Below are positions 62,994 to 64,000 of a stretch of 64,000 bases of DNA, piece by piece. Made by a program: the position numbers and the translations under genes. Each line of letters begins with the position of its first letter. Position 1 is the stretch's first letter. The notes below the pieces were generated by a model. The model made no database searches, was not told where the DNA came from, and saw only the letters and a list, made by a program, of their open reading frames with translations. This DNA is from Lichtheimia corymbifera B2541 (Eukaryota > Mucoromycota > Mucoromycetes > Mucorales > Lichtheimiaceae): contig JNEU01000598.1 in NCBI GenBank assembly GCA_000697475.1, positions 1-64,000 of the forward strand, given 5' to 3'.

Positions 62994-63009
62994 TTGGCTG
63001 GTGGTGACA
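62994..63009 (+). repeat. 16-bp motif shared with the palindrome loops
   Basis: TTGGCTGGTGGTGACA occurs here and at the loop boundary of both fold-back elements (771-786 and 1295-1310), and nowhere else that I noticed. Confidence 0.6.
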
Positions 63010-63289
63010 TTGCATATATTATTGTGGATGTGGGCGGGGCAGTAGTTTGCATGGTGTTTCTTAGCATGATGAAAACATGTTTATAGATGTAACAAAAGAT
63101 AATAAAGGATGGGCTAAACTAAGGTAGCGCTAAAGCTTCTTCGATAGTTTGCTCTTCAAATAACGCAGAGCCTACATTCTCGTTCTTGAGTTCAATCTGT
63201 ACCTTGAAGCGTGTCGGTAATTGGACGCAATCGTCGACAAGGACGATGTTGTGCATTCAAATGCTTTCAAAGTGTCTTCGATACTATGT

Positions 63290-63445
63290 GTCCAAAACGT
63301 AGAGCACCTGTTTGGTTTCTGGATCGAAAAGGGGAATAGCTGGAAAGCGAGGTTGGATAATTTACAATCTCCTATCGAGATGCTTTGGTTCTTTTGCCTC
63401 AATACTATTACATCCACTAATGCTTCCTAGCTTACATGCTGATAG
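63290..63445 (-). pseudogene. decayed gene fragment, relative of 55190-55330
   Basis: The minus strand reads pieces of the same domain as the 55.2 kb block in two frames. An open frame (63417-63172) includes a segment SISIGDCKLSNLAF, but the IPLFDPETKQ part falls in another frame, so at least one frameshift separates them. Confidence 0.45.
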
Positions 63446-63741
63446 GCGGCATTTCTCGGCCGCTTATATTAGAAAAATGTAGAGTGGTGCTGTCCACTAA
63501 CAAGTATAGAAGCTTGGTTCATTGTAAGACTATACCCGACGTTCTTAGCAACTAGCATTGTTCAATTTGCATATACCACTCATAATCCCATCACACCCAT
63601 TCTAAATCAACAAAAGGGCGATAGTATTCAAGTACAAGAACCAGTGTAATATTAAAAGACTAGCAAGAGCACAAACTAGTTATATACTCAATGCTTTTCA
63701 TCAAGGAATAATGGTAGATACAAGGATGGATGAGATGATGT

Positions 63742-64000
63742 CTAGACATTAAAGTTACAAACAACACGGTAAGTCTGGCCTCGAATGACAGCTTCAACAC
63801 GCAGCTCGACTTCGCCAAAGTACATCTACATTGTGTTATCAGAATACTTCCTTGTATATGATATGGGAAGTCCGTTACTTACCTTGATTGTCAAATCAAG
63901 GGGTTCTCCTTCTGCAACATCCGGTAGCACCGGCATGGGGATCTCGAAATCAAACACTTTTCGCACACCTGGCTGCAATGTATACCGAGGCATCTCGTCT
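63742..64000 (-). CDS. HSPA12-type Hsp70-like protein, C-terminal part
   Basis: Two exons (64000-63883, running off the edge, and 63825-63742) encode the end of a protein: FDFEIPMPVLPDV, then LTIKMYFGEVELRVEA and a final VVCNFNV. The MYFGEVELRVEA block matches the end of HSPA12-like Hsp70 proteins (in animals, MQFGDTEIKATA), which are greatly expanded in Mucorales. The ATPase domain would lie beyond the window edge, so the call rests on this C-terminal end. Confidence 0.65.

Overview
The window looks like nuclear DNA of an early-diverging filamentous fungus. I infer Mucoromycota, probably Mucorales (Lichtheimia-like). Genes are packed on both strands and interrupted by many 40-80 nt introns with GT-AG or GC-AG ends. 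Proteins carry poly-Gln, poly-His and poly-Ser runs. The gene set is fungal: PPG1-type phosphatase, CNT nucleoside transporter, Ldb17/Dip1-like protein, SUR2 hydroxylase, Qdr/Dtr1-like MFS pumps and an HSPA12-type Hsp70. The species call is inference; no rRNA or mitochondrial marker is present.

Layout. 1-2.3 kb: a possible partial gene at the left edge, then two adjacent fold-back (palindromic) repeats. 2.3-5.1 kb: a lineage-specific orphan gene followed by a 237-bp-period tandem duplication. 5.5-10.7 kb: a minus-strand run of a PHD-finger protein, a ZnT5/7-Msc2-like zinc transporter and PPG1. 10.7-12.4 kb: a spliced, probably non-protein cassette that recurs at 58.7 kb. 12.4-21.1 kb: plus-strand housekeeping genes PEX14, dephospho-CoA kinase, CWC15 and a USP7/Ubp15 deubiquitinase. 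21.3-34.2 kb: minus-strand RRP5, CNT transporter, Sec2-like Rab exchange factor, peroxisomal SCPx-type thiolase and a FIT/Scs3 protein. 34.3-48.0 kb: WDR89, a possible microtubule-associated coiled-coil protein, a Pumilio protein, SUR2, Ldb17/Dip1 and a glutathione S-transferase. 49.0-52.7 kb: a tandem pair of diverged MFS transporters. 52.7-64 kb: a gene-poor accessory segment with a repeat array, a small secreted protein, decayed gene fragments, a piece of the 3' end of the second MFS gene, an orphan zinc-ribbon-like gene and the 3' end of an HSPA12-like Hsp70.

The housekeeping genes cover separate processes: peroxisome import and beta-oxidation (PEX14, thiolase with C-terminal AKL), ribosome biogenesis (RRP5), splicing (CWC15), CoA synthesis, lipid metabolism (FIT, SUR2), secretion and actin (Sec2-like, Ldb17). 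I see no operon-like metabolic cluster. The most unusual signals are (1) one repeat family that appears as fold-back palindromes at 0.45-1.5 kb and as a degenerate head-to-tail array at 53.1-54.1 kb; (2) a duplicated TATA-exon-intron cassette that keeps a 17-18 codon spliced reading frame; (3) a set of GC-AG introns, one beside a 19-nt micro-exon that distinguishes the two tandem MFS paralogues.
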